A stretch of DNA of 64,000 nt from CAIWHR01 sp963713275 (GTDB lineage Bacteria > Pseudomonadota > Gammaproteobacteria > Burkholderiales > Casimicrobiaceae). This document shows positions 54,358 through 62,070 of the stretch, in pieces (position 1 is the stretch's first letter; each line of letters starts with the position of its first letter). Under the pieces are notes generated by a model. That model was not told where the DNA came from and did not search any database. It saw only the letters and a list, made by a program, of their open reading frames with translations. The position numbers were made by a program, and so were the translations under genes. Where the stretch lies: positions 39,326-103,325 of the forward strand of contig CAVQLG010000023.1 of the NCBI GenBank assembly GCA_963713275.1, given 5' to 3'.

Positions 54358-54723
54358 GTGCGAATCAGCGTTCGAGCTCAGGGTTTCGATCTGCCGGCCG
54401 GCCTGCGCGAGCACACCGAACGGCACCTGCGCCTCGCGCTCGGCTGGGCTGGTGAGCACCTGCGTCGGGTCTCGGTGCGACTTGACGGCGGGAACAGCCC
54501 GCGCGGACGCAAGGACAAGCGCTGCCGGATCGCGATCGTGATTGCCGGAACGAACAGCCTCGTCATCGAGGACACGGAAACCGATCTGTACGTAGCCATC
54601 GGCCGCGCGGCCGATCGGGCCAGTCGAATCGTGGCTCTCCGACTGGACCAGCAACGTGCCGCGAGCCCTGACGTGTCGGCTTCGACGACGCCGGCAGGTC
54701 CCGTCACCTTGCCGCGGCGCTGA
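54358..54723 (+). CDS. HPF/RaiA-family ribosome-associated protein
   Basis: A 121-residue protein with the HPF/RaiA fold, which binds the 30S A/P site and silences or dimerises ribosomes in stress. Readable features: VRISVRAQGFDLPAGLREHTERHL at the start, then RRVSVRLDGGN and IVIAGTNSLVIEDTETDLYVAIGRAADRASR. The start is uncertain: GTG at 54358 (chosen) or GTG at 54340. The Arg-rich helix and the long C-terminal tail are typical of the short form. First of three plus-strand genes divergent from nhaR, followed by the carbonic anhydrase after 19 bases. Confidence 0.82.
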   Translation: MRISVRAQGFDLPAGLREHTERHLRLALGWAGEHLRRVSVRLDGGNSPRGRKDKRCRIAIVIAGTNSLVIEDTETDLYVAIGRAADRASRIVALRLDQQRAASPDVSASTTPAGPVTLPRR

Positions 54724-54742
54724 ATCCAGTGGAGGAATTCCG

Positions 54743-55405
54743 ATGAAGTACCTGCCTGAGCTGTTCGCTGCCAACGCCCGCTGGGCCGAGGAGATGATCG
54801 CCGCCGATCCCCGGTTCTTCGCCGGACTCGCGGCGATACAAACCCCGGCCTATCTGTGGATTGGCTGTTCGGACAGTCGCGTGCCGGCCAACCAGATCAC
54901 CGGCCTGAAGCCGGGGGAGGTGTTCGTCCATCGCAACGTGGCCAACGTCGTGGTGCACACGGACCTCAACTGCCTGTCGGTAATGCACTACGCGATCGAC
55001 GTGCTGAAAGTCCAGCACATCATCGTCTGCGGTCACTACGGGTGTGGTGGGGTCAAGGCGGCTCTGGAGGGGGCATCCTTCGGGCTGATCGACAACTGGC
55101 TGCGCCACATCCAGGACGTGCGCGACCGGCACGCGGCGCTGCTCGCCGCCCTGCCGGATCAGGAGGCGCGCTTGCGCGCGCTATGCGAGCTAAACGTCAT
55201 CGAACAAGTGCGCAACGTGGCCCGCACGACTCTGGTAGGCGACGCCTGGAAGCGCGGACAAGCCTTGATGTTGCACGGCTGGATCTACGGCTTGGCGGAT
55301 GGTCGCCTGCAAGACCTGCAAACCTCTATTGGGGATGGCGCGGAGCTGAACGACGCGATCGCCGTGGCGGTCGCCGGCGTGCGGTCGCGCTATCCACCAT
55401 CGTGA
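54743..55405 (+). CDS. can: Beta-class carbonic anhydrase
   Basis: A 220-residue beta-carbonic anhydrase that interconverts CO2 and bicarbonate. Zinc ligands are Cys42 (WIGCSDSR), His98 and Cys101 (CGHYGCGG); Asp44-Arg46 forms the usual dyad. The ribosome site GGAGGAAT precedes the ATG. Length is typical of the Can type. The next gene on the same strand, 104 bases away, is a carboxylase/reductase-like enzyme, so a role in CO2 supply is plausible. In many bacteria this enzyme is needed for growth in air. Confidence 0.93.
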   Translation: MKYLPELFAANARWAEEMIAADPRFFAGLAAIQTPAYLWIGCSDSRVPANQITGLKPGEVFVHRNVANVVVHTDLNCLSVMHYAIDVLKVQHIIVCGHYGCGGVKAALEGASFGLIDNWLRHIQDVRDRHAALLAALPDQEARLRALCELNVIEQVRNVARTTLVGDAWKRGQALMLHGWIYGLADGRLQDLQTSIGDGAELNDAIAVAVAGVRSRYPPS

Positions 55406-55509
55406 GACCCGGCCGACCGCAACCGCGGGTATTGCCCACCGCGCCGCGTGATCGGCGCCATTCACTGTGCACTCAACCTGAAACCCCCGACAAGCGAGAA
55501 GACGAGAAA

Positions 55510-57279
55510 ATGAGCAAAGAACTGTACAACATCGCCGAACAACCCCCGCTGGGAGTGGTTCCCGCCAAGATGCACGCCTGGCTGATCCGCCCGGAGCGCT
55601 TCGGGACGCCGATGCAGGCGTTTCAGCAGGAAGTCGTTGATATTCCGCCCGTCGCCGACGACGAGGTGCTGGTCTACGTCATGGCGGCGGGCATCAACTA
55701 CAACAACGTCTGGGCCGGACTGGGCATTCCGGTCGACGTCATCGGCGCCCGCAACAAGGCCTTCGCCAAGGGAGAACAAGGCGAACCGGAGCCCTTCCAC
55801 ATCGGCGGCAGCGACGCCTCCGGCATCGTCTACAGGGTCGGCAAGGACGTGACCAACGTCAAGGTCGGCGACGAAGTGGTGATCCACTGCGGCCAGTACA
55901 GCCGCAAGTGCGCGTGGGTCAAGGCCGGCGGCGACCCGATGTACTCGCCCACGTTCAGGATCTGGGGCTACGAGACCAACTGGGGCAGCTTCGCCCAGTT
56001 CACCAAGGTGCAGGCGCAGCAGTGCATGCCCAAGCCGAAGCACATGACCTGGGAAGGGGCGGCCGCCTACACCCTGGTCGCGGCGACGGCGTGGCGGATG
56101 CTCCACGGCTGGGGCGTCAACGCGGTGAAGAAGGGCGACGTCGTGCTGATCTGGGGTGGCGCGGGCGGCCTCGGCTCGATGGCGATTCAGATCGTCAAGG
56201 CGGCGGGCGCCACTCCCATCGCCATCGTCTCCGGCGAGGACAAGTTCGACTTCTGCATGAAGCTGGGCGCCAAGGGCTGCATCAACCGCAACGAGTTCGA
56301 CCACTGGGGGATGCTGCCGCACTGGAAGGACAACGCGGGCTACGCCAAGTGGCTGAAGGGCGTGCGCGCGTTCGGCGCGAAGATCTGGGAGGTGCTCGGC
56401 GAGAAGCGGGCGCCGAACATCGTGTTCGAGCATCCTGGCGAGACCACGATCCCGACGTCGATCTTCGTCTGCGACACGGGCGGCATGGTCGTGGTGTGCG
56501 CCGGCACCACCGGTTACAATGCGACGGTCGATCTGCGCTACCTGTGGATGCGGCAGAAGCGCCTGCAGGGTTCGCACTTCGCCAACACCGTGCAATCCAA
56601 CGAGATGAACGAGCTGGCGCTGCGCGGGCTCCTCGATCCCTGCCTGTCGCGCGCGTTCCCTTACACCGAGATTCCCCACGTGCACCAGCTGATGTACGAG
56701 AACAAGCACCCGCACGGCAACATGGCGGTGCTCGTAGGCGCGAAGGAGTACGGCCTGGGTGCCAGCAGCAAGGCGCCGGTCGCAGTGGTCCACCCCACGC
56801 TTCCCAAGGACGACGTGCACACCACTCCGCATCCCTACCCGATGTCCGCGCCGCTGCCGAGCATCGCCGAGGCCGAGCCGATCACCATCGTCGACGACGG
56901 CACCAAGGTCCGGGACCTGATGCATCGCGGCATCATCGCCTGCGCGCCGGGCGACACCGTCGGCCAGGTGGCCAAGATCATGGTGGACAACGAGATCCAC
57001 GCCGTGGTCGTCATGGAGGGCGGCAAGGCCGTTGGCGTGGTATCGCAGACGGACATGGTGTTGGCGCGGCAGGGCCGGACTGCGGAGCAGGCGCGAGCGA
57101 TGCGGGCGAGTGAAGTGATGACGCCGGGTTGCGCCACCTGCGACGCCGACATCCTGTTGAGCGAGGCGGTGAGCCAGATGACCGGTCGGCGGATGCACCG
57201 CTTGGTCGTGACCGAGAAGGATAAGCCGGTGGGCGTCATCTCGATGACCGACGTCGTGCGCAAGATCATCGGCGATTGA
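55510..57279 (+). CDS. Crotonyl-CoA carboxylase/reductase-like enzyme fused to two CBS domains
   Basis: A 589-residue fusion. Residues about 20-430 are a medium-chain dehydrogenase/reductase of the crotonyl-CoA carboxylase/reductase (Ccr) kind: WGYETNWGSFAQFTKVQAQQCMP, the NADPH-binding WGGAGGLGSMAIQIV, and IVFEHPGETTIP and LWMRQKRLQGSHFAN, all close to Ccr. Ccr reduces crotonyl-CoA with fixation of CO2. Residues about 465-523 and 530-589 are two CBS domains (VRDLMHRGIIACAP and ASEVMTPGCATCDA begin them), which usually bind adenine nucleotides. Whether it carboxylates or simply reduces enoyl-CoA cannot be read here; the four CO2-pocket residues known from Kitasatospora Ccr should be compared. 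The gene lies after a carbonic anhydrase. Confidence 0.83.
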   Translation: MSKELYNIAEQPPLGVVPAKMHAWLIRPERFGTPMQAFQQEVVDIPPVADDEVLVYVMAAGINYNNVWAGLGIPVDVIGARNKAFAKGEQGEPEPFHIGGSDASGIVYRVGKDVTNVKVGDEVVIHCGQYSRKCAWVKAGGDPMYSPTFRIWGYETNWGSFAQFTKVQAQQCMPKPKHMTWEGAAAYTLVAATAWRMLHGWGVNAVKKGDVVLIWGGAGGLGSMAIQIVKAAGATPIAIVSGEDKFDFCMKLGAKGCINRNEFDHWGMLPHWKDNAGYAKWLKGVRAFGAKIWEVLGEKRAPNIVFEHPGETTIPTSIFVCDTGGMVVVCAGTTGYNATVDLRYLWMRQKRLQGSHFANTVQSNEMNELALRGLLDPCLSRAFPYTEIPHVHQLMYENKHPHGNMAVLVGAKEYGLGASSKAPVAVVHPTLPKDDVHTTPHPYPMSAPLPSIAEAEPITIVDDGTKVRDLMHRGIIACAPGDTVGQVAKIMVDNEIHAVVVMEGGKAVGVVSQTDMVLARQGRTAEQARAMRASEVMTPGCATCDADILLSEAVSQMTGRRMHRLVVTEKDKPVGVISMTDVVRKIIGD

Positions 57280-57289
57280 ACCGGATGCC

Positions 57290-57612
57290 AGAGTAGATGG
57301 CTCGGGCTGGGGCGCTCAGGCGCGGATCATCCTGTACGAAGGCCCGGGCTACAGCGGCCGCCAGTACCTCGTCGACCGCGTCCGCTTCGACAATCTGAGC
57401 GACACGGGCTTCAACGACCGCGCTGCGCCGCTGCGCGTGGAACGCGGCTACTGGATGCTCTGCAGCGATGCCTATTTCAACGGCGATTGCCGGACGTTCG
57501 GCCCGGGTACTACGCGAGCCTGCCGTCGGGCTTTGGCAGCAGTATCTCGTCGGGACGCCGGATCTCGGAGCAGTACCCGTACAACCAGAGTCCGGTCTGG
57601 GGCTCGCCCTGA
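57290..57612 (+). pseudogene. Beta/gamma-crystallin-like remnant
   Basis: Between the carboxylase-like gene and the DUF389 gene is a reading frame without start codon whose translation is IILYEGPGYSGRQYLVDR and, further on, ERGYWMLCSDAYFNGDCRTFGPG, the Greek-key motifs of a beta/gamma-crystallin domain (Y-E-x-x-x-Y-x-G). Near 57505 one base is missing; the next frame continues YYASLPSGFGSSISSGRRI and stops at 57610-57612. Start and N-terminal half are lost. Such domains bind calcium and are often extracellular. Confidence 0.7.
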
Positions 57613-57704
57613 CCTCGGGCGCGGCACGTTGAGCGCATCGGCCCCGGCCGCAACCGCCAGGGGGTGCAGGACGCGCGCGAAGCGAGCGCGTGCTTCGCAC
57701 CGAC

Positions 57705-58541
57705 TTACCCGGCCGGCCGACCGACCACGAGCTCGAAGTCCGCGTCCTCGGCGCCCCCGAGCCGCACGGCCAGCCAGGCGCGCAGCCGCGCGAGCTCGCG
57801 CGGCGCCGGCACCGAGCGGGCCTCGACGAGGACGACGAGCCGCCCCTTGGCGCCGTTGTCGTCGACCGTGACCCGCACCCGTTGCGCCAGCGGGAACTGC
57901 GCGCGGATCTCCTCGGCGAGCTGCGCGTGGCGGCTGCGCTGCGCCGCGTCGCGCGCGTCGCGATCGGCGAGCGAGCGCTCGAGCTCGGCCACGCGGCGCT
58001 GTTCGGCCGCATCGGCGAAGGCGTGCACCGGCAACCGCAGGTAGCGCGTGAACAGCAGCGTGGCCACTGCGATGAAGACGCCGTTGATCGTGAACAGGTA
58101 GAAGGCGCCGATGGCGAAGTGCGGCTGCGCGGTGGCCAGGCCGTAGCCGGCCGTGCACAGCGGCGGCATCAGCGCGGTGGCGATCGCCACGCCCGGAATC
58201 AGCGTCGACTTCTCCTTGCGCGCGAGCCCCACCATTCCGGCGGCGCCGCCGAAGAAGGCGATGAGAACGTCCCATAGCGTGGGCGAGGTGCGCGCGAGCA
58301 GCTCCGACTGCGCGTCCTCGAGCGGCGTGAGCGCGAAGTACAGCGTCGAGACGGTCAGGCTGATCCCGGTCGGCACGGCCAGATTGCGCAGCGCCAGACG
58401 GACCAGCTGCGAGTCCTGCACGCCGACGCCGTAGCCCGCGCCGATGATCGGCCCCATCAGCGGCGAGATCAGCATCCAGCCGATGATCACCGCGGTCGAG
58501 TTGCCGTTGAGCCCCACCGACGCGATGACGATCGCGAACAT
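57705..58541 (-). CDS. DUF389 membrane protein, N-terminally truncated
   Basis: A 278-residue membrane protein of the DUF389 family (function unknown). Five to six segments are visible; the family motif GLNGNSTAVIIGWMLISPLMGPI is close to the start. Full-length relatives have a further membrane helix and an N-terminal domain before this motif. Here the frame is stopped by TAG ten codons upstream of the only ATG, and the intervening residues (GGTNLYALMF) still fit the family, so the 5' end was lost. It may be a pseudogene or may be translated from ATG 58541. The C-terminal half (about 180-278) is a charged cytoplasmic domain. Confidence 0.72.
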   Translation of the reverse strand: MFAIVIASVGLNGNSTAVIIGWMLISPLMGPIIGAGYGVGVQDSQLVRLALRNLAVPTGISLTVSTLYFALTPLEDAQSELLARTSPTLWDVLIAFFGGAAGMVGLARKEKSTLIPGVAIATALMPPLCTAGYGLATAQPHFAIGAFYLFTINGVFIAVATLLFTRYLRLPVHAFADAAEQRRVAELERSLADRDARDAAQRSRHAQLAEEIRAQFPLAQRVRVTVDDNGAKGRLVVLVEARSVPAPRELARLRAWLAVRLGGAEDADFELVVGRPAG

Positions 58542-58824
58542 CAGCGCGTACAGGTTGGTGCCCCCGATCTAAACGGGGCGGTCGAGCGCGCGATGGGATG
58601 TTCGCCGAAAGCGCGGCGATGGCGATCCGCAAACCGAACGCGAGGCTCGATTGCGGGCCGTTGCGCCGGTCGGTCTTGCGCCCACCCGCGGCGCGATGCC
58701 GGCTTCGCGAAGGAAGCGATGCGACTGGCGGGCGAAACGCTCCTAGCCAGCGGCGCTGGCACGAGCCTTTTCGTCCTTCAGCGCGGGATCGGGAAGCACC
58801 TCTGCCCGGCCTCCGACGAACAGG
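58542..58824. other. Gap without a gene, between truncated DUF389 and toxin gene
   Basis: 283 bases. No gene or clear repeat is visible. It probably holds the decayed 5' part of the DUF389 gene. Confidence 0.5.
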
Positions 58825-59235
58825 TCAATCGGGCGTCACGCACGGCACCACGTGGCGGCTGTGCCGCCGATAGACGCGGAAGTCGGTGTCGGTGGTGAGG
58901 AGCGTCGGCTCGGCGAACACCTCGGTCATGCGCACGAGGCAGGCGTCGGCAAGGCTCATCGGCACGTCAGCATACTTGCGCATGAGCCGCAGCACCGGAG
59001 GAAGATGGCTCGCCAGATCGAAAGCGGGTCGAAGCGACCCGCGATCGAGCAGCGCGGCGAGGCTCGCGACCCCGGGCGCTCCGACGAGGTGAAACGCCTC
59101 GGACAGCGCCACCTCGCAGCTCGACCACGGGGGCGGATGGTCGGTGGCCTGCGCGACGGCCCAGTCGTGATGCGTATCCCGGACGCTCAGCAGCGCCACG
59201 ATGAAGCCGGCGTCAACGAGGACGCTTCCTGCCAT
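58825..59235 (-). CDS. PIN-domain ribonuclease toxin (VapC-like)
   Basis: A 136-residue PIN nuclease. The four acidic positions seem complete: Asp8 (LVDAGFIV), Glu46 (ALSEAFHL), Asp97 (MSLADACLV) and an Asp near 116-118 (TTDTDFRVYRR). Such toxins cut tRNA or other RNA and are held in check by the cognate antitoxin. Its start overlaps the upstream antitoxin gene by 23 bases, a usual vapBC layout. Transcribed toward the truncated DUF389 gene. Confidence 0.88.
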   Translation of the reverse strand: MAGSVLVDAGFIVALLSVRDTHHDWAVAQATDHPPPWSSCEVALSEAFHLVGAPGVASLAALLDRGSLRPAFDLASHLPPVLRLMRKYADVPMSLADACLVRMTEVFAEPTLLTTDTDFRVYRRHSRHVVPCVTPD

Positions 59236-59470
59236 ACCCGGTGGTGCACAGGTGGTGTTTGCGACGCGAGCTCAGATCGGGAGGAAGTCCAGCGACCGAT
59301 CCGACCAGATCGGCGATCGCAGCGAGCGACTCCGGCTTGCCGCGCGCAGAACCGGGCCGACCCTGCAACCGATCGCGCACGACATCCGACTTGGAAACGC
59401 CGCGGCCGCGGGACTCCGCCTCGATTTCCGCGACGAGCTGCTCGGGGAGGCGGACGGTGAGCGTCTTCAT
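59213..59470 (-). CDS. Ribbon-helix-helix antitoxin
   Basis: An 85-residue antitoxin. The N-terminus MKTLTVRLPEQLVAEIEAES is a ribbon-helix-helix (CopG/MetJ-type) DNA-binding strand and helix; the helix that follows reads GVSKSDVVRDRLQ. The C-terminal half is flexible and Arg/Pro-rich, the part that usually binds the toxin. ATG 59470 was chosen because the RHH strand begins right there; MPIMKT at 59479 is an alternative. Operon partner of the PIN toxin; the pair is probably autoregulated. Confidence 0.85.
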   Translation of the reverse strand: MKTLTVRLPEQLVAEIEAESRGRGVSKSDVVRDRLQGRPGSARGKPESLAAIADLVGSVAGLPPDLSSRRKHHLCTTGYGRKRPR

Positions 59471-59499
59471 GATGGGCATCGTATTACAGCCTTGACAGC

Positions 59500-59700
59500 G
59501 ACGCAATACGCTTCGCTCATCTCTACGTCAGTGGCAAGGTCGCCAGGCTCATCAAGAGGCCGGACGGGCAGATCACGGCCCAGTCCGCCGGGACCCACAT
59601 CGACATCACGCCGCAGGGAAGTGAGCCACCGCGGGTTGCCTAGACGGCCAGGGACAAGTCCAACGGCGTGTGCGAGGTCATCTCCTTCAACGCCCCGGGG
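59500..59700 (+). pseudogene. Unidentified gene remnant with in-frame stop
   Basis: A protein-like reading that I could not identify runs HLYVSGKVARLIKRPDGQIT and AGTHIDITPQGSEPPRVA, hits TAG at 59641, and then continues in the same frame with TARDKSNGVCEVISFNAP. No start codon or ribosome site precedes it. I take it as a decayed gene. Confidence 0.4.
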
Positions 59701-59792
59701 CGGTGGCGGTCAGCGGGCGTCGGCCGCGCCGCTGGCCGGCACGCAGTGGCACCTCGTCGAGCGTTCGCCGCGCGTGCGCACTGGGACGCGAT

Positions 59793-59939
59793 GCACGCGA
59801 TCTGGAACCGTACATCGGCCAGAGCAGCCGCGTCTGCGAGCTGCTGAACCGCAAGCACCCGTGGAGCCTGCGGATGGTCAAGAGGCTGCACGACGGGTTG
59901 AAGATCCCCTTCGAGAGCCTGATGGCGGGGATCGAGTAG
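59793..59939 (+). pseudogene. HigA-type antitoxin C-terminal remnant
   Basis: The end of a helix-turn-helix antitoxin of the HigA kind: RDLEPYIGQSSRVCELLNRK followed by SLRMVKRLHDGLKIPFESL, the typical DLIPY-x-G and LRMI-x-x-LH-x-GL-x-IP pattern. The N-terminal part is missing or unrecognisable and no HigB is adjacent. It ends at TAG before 59940. A fragment. Confidence 0.65.
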
Positions 59940-59994
59940 CGTTCGGCCGACCAGCATTGCGGGCTGGGGGGGCCGGGCCGCGTGGCGCGCCGCG

Positions 59995-60228
59995 TCAGCG
60001 GGCCGCATCGGCAGGCGCCCCGAACGGCAGGCCTGCCGGAAGCGGTGGAAGTCGCGCTCGACCACGCCGGCGTAGCCACGCGCCTTCCGGGTCGCGCGGG
60101 TGCACGACGGTGCCGAGCACCTTTCCAGCAACCGGCCGCTCGGGGTCGCCGTAGGTCCTGTGCGCCCAGGCGGCGATGAGTGAGGCGACAAACAGGCAGG
60201 AGGCGAAACGAATCGCGAGCATCTTCAT
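59995..60228 (-). CDS. Small hypothetical exported protein
   Basis: A possible 77-residue protein, MKMLAIRFASCLFVASLIAA at the start, which is a signal peptide or a membrane anchor. The remainder is rich in Arg, Pro and Gly (GDPERPVAGKVLGTVVHP) and could be unstructured. The C-terminal frame is in doubt, as another frame also looks protein-like. Its neighbours on both sides are remnants or unknown genes, so I give it low confidence. Confidence 0.35.
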   Translation of the reverse strand: MKMLAIRFASCLFVASLIAAWAHRTYGDPERPVAGKVLGTVVHPRDPEGAWLRRRGRARLPPLPAGLPFGAPADAAR

Positions 60229-60361
60229 CGTGCGCGCGGCTTCGGGGTGGGACGGTCGAGTCCGGATCGACGCCGAGCAGGTCCGGCAGCCGGTCAGCAT
60301 CCGGCTCGCGACGCATCCAGTGCCTCGTCGGCCGTTCCACCCTCGTGCGGCTTTGCCGCCG

Positions 60362-61120
60362 TCAGCCGCCGAAGACGACCGCTTCCGGGATCTCGTAGCG
60401 CTCGTTGCCGGCGTCGATCTTGTACAGGTCGGCCGCCTTGGTTGCGCGGAAGGTCATGTTGCCGTCGGCCTGGCTCAAGTCGGCCCCGGTAGGCTTGCCC
60501 TTCTCGAAGAAGATTGCGCGTTTGCGGCCATCCGGAAGCGTCACTGCAACGGTCGCCGTACCACCGCCGTCGCGTGCGACGCCGAAGTCGCACTGACCCA
60601 TCGGCTGGCCCTTCGCCTGCGCGCAAGGAATCTTGCCGGTGGCGTCGAACTGGCCGGCGCCGGCCCGCTCGATCGTGTTGCCGCCGGCCCCGACGGCGCT
60701 GCCAGGAGCACCGTCGACGGCGACCCTAAGCGTGTAGCTTGCCTTTTCCCCACGCCCCGCGCCGGCGCGGTCGAGGTAGGTACGCACGGCGTATTCGCCG
60801 TCCGCCGGCAGCGTGCCGCTCCACTCCTGCTGGCCGATCGCGCCCTCGAGGGCGACATCCTTGGAGCCAGGCGGCAGCACGTTGAACGCGAGGCCGGGGT
60901 TGCCCGACTTTAGGCTCACCTTCATCGTCTGGCCCGCTTTGGCGCCCAGCTTGTAGTCGATGGCCTGCCGGCCCTGGATGGACCCCTTGACCGTCGCCGA
61001 GGTGGTCCCCTTGGCGAACTTCAGCGGTCTCGATTCGACGCCCTCAGACGCCAGCGACGTGCCGGCAACCGTCAGCGACAGAACCGGCGTCAAGCTACGA
61101 ACAACAGCAAAGATCCTCAT
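60362..61120 (-). CDS. Exported protein with PliG-like beta-sandwich domain
   Basis: A 252-residue exported protein. The signal peptide (MRIFAVVRSLTPVLSLTVAG) is followed by FAKGTTSATVKGSIQGRQAIDYKLGAKAGQ-type sequence and a second beta-rich half. The first half matches proteins described as inhibitors of g-type lysozyme (PliG) or as pre-peptidase-like domains: KFAKG, GSIQG, DYKLGAKAGQTM and VLPPGSKD in the usual order. The second half ends PEAVVFGG, with Cys pair PCAQ and QCDFG that may form a disulfide. Function not shown. ATG 61120 was chosen for the signal peptide. Confidence 0.65.
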   Translation of the reverse strand: MRIFAVVRSLTPVLSLTVAGTSLASEGVESRPLKFAKGTTSATVKGSIQGRQAIDYKLGAKAGQTMKVSLKSGNPGLAFNVLPPGSKDVALEGAIGQQEWSGTLPADGEYAVRTYLDRAGAGRGEKASYTLRVAVDGAPGSAVGAGGNTIERAGAGQFDATGKIPCAQAKGQPMGQCDFGVARDGGGTATVAVTLPDGRKRAIFFEKGKPTGADLSQADGNMTFRATKAADLYKIDAGNERYEIPEAVVFGG

Positions 61121-61353
61121 GATTCCTCCATCAGTTGCCGGTCGGCGCGAGCAACGCCCGCCGGGGTCAGAGGCAGTTGCCCTCGGCGATAGCATTGACC
61201 GACTGAAAGCGTCGGTCGGACACCATGCCCTGGATCCAGTGGCGGGTGCTGCCGCTCCACCACATACTGTACGCGGCGCTGCCGCGCTGGCAGCGCGGAT
61301 GACGATCCCGGCTCGCCTGTACACTTCGAGGTGCAACGCATGTCGGAGCAACC

Positions 61354-61791
61354 ATGGTCAGGCATACGAGATGGATCGTCTTGGCGGCGGCGCTCGGCGC
61401 CGCGACCGGTTTGGCGGCCGACAGGCGCAGCTCGCTCGCGGACGTGAAGGTCGCGGGCATGCAGCAGGTCGCTCCGGCGCAGTACGCCGAGGCGGCGGTG
61501 CTGGCGTCACGGGGCGGGACGCCGCTGGACATCGCGCTGGCGATCGTCGGGCCGTTCGAAGGCTCGGCGCAGCACATCATCCAGATCAACGAAGGAAGCG
61601 AATCACCGTCGGCCTCGCGCGTCACGGTGCTCAGGGACGGGTTGCTGGATGACGCGGTGCGCTCACAGCGGTGGGACATCGCCCTGGAACGATCGGCCGC
61701 CGGCGCGTGGTCGATCAAGGAAGTCGGGCGGGCGTGGCGCTGCCGGCGAGGCGGACAGGCAGACCGGTTCGTCGCAACGCGCTGCCCCTGA
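61354..61791 (+). CDS. Conserved exported hypothetical protein
   Basis: A 145-residue protein with a signal sequence (MVRHTRWIVLAAALGAATGL). GGAGCAACC precedes the ATG at 61354. The C-terminal end WSIKEVGRAWRCRRGGQADR with a final Cys (TRCP) resembles many betaproteobacterial exported hypothetical proteins, in which a Trp-x-Cys segment and a terminal Cys probably form a disulfide. The function is unknown. It is divergent from the PliG-like gene across 233 bases. Confidence 0.7.
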   Translation: MVRHTRWIVLAAALGAATGLAADRRSSLADVKVAGMQQVAPAQYAEAAVLASRGGTPLDIALAIVGPFEGSAQHIIQINEGSESPSASRVTVLRDGLLDDAVRSQRWDIALERSAAGAWSIKEVGRAWRCRRGGQADRFVATRCP

Positions 61792-61845
61792 CGCCGACGG
61801 CGCGGCATCTGCGCGACACCTCGGAACGCGGGGCTGCACACTAAA

Positions 61846-62070
61846 TTGGAAGAGGACGTGAAAGCACGACTAAAGCGCCGCGCGGAAAGACACGGGCGCA
61901 GCATGGAAGAGGAATTGCGGGAGATTCTGCGCAATGCGGCGCGCGAGGAGAGCCGACACATTGCCAGATTGGGATCCCGAATTGCCGCACGCTTCCACAA
62001 GGTAGGGCTGAGGGACGACCTGCCGGAATTGCGCGGGCGGAGCCCGCGGCCCGCGGACCTCGCCAAGTGA
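61846..62070 (+). CDS. FitA/VapB-like antitoxin, N-terminus apparently lost
   Basis: A 74-residue antitoxin of the FitA type, with EEDVKARLKRRAERHGRSMEEE and EILRNA. In the family a six- to nine-residue strand (like MAQLTVRNL) precedes this and forms the DNA-binding ribbon. Here no ATG or GTG is available; the frame is open upstream to CTG (61834), and TTG at 61846 is the only start I can propose, leaving the ribbon out. DNA binding may be impaired. It is coupled to the toxin gene by the overlapping GTGA. Confidence 0.7.
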   Translation: MEEDVKARLKRRAERHGRSMEEELREILRNAAREESRHIARLGSRIAARFHKVGLRDDLPELRGRSPRPADLAK

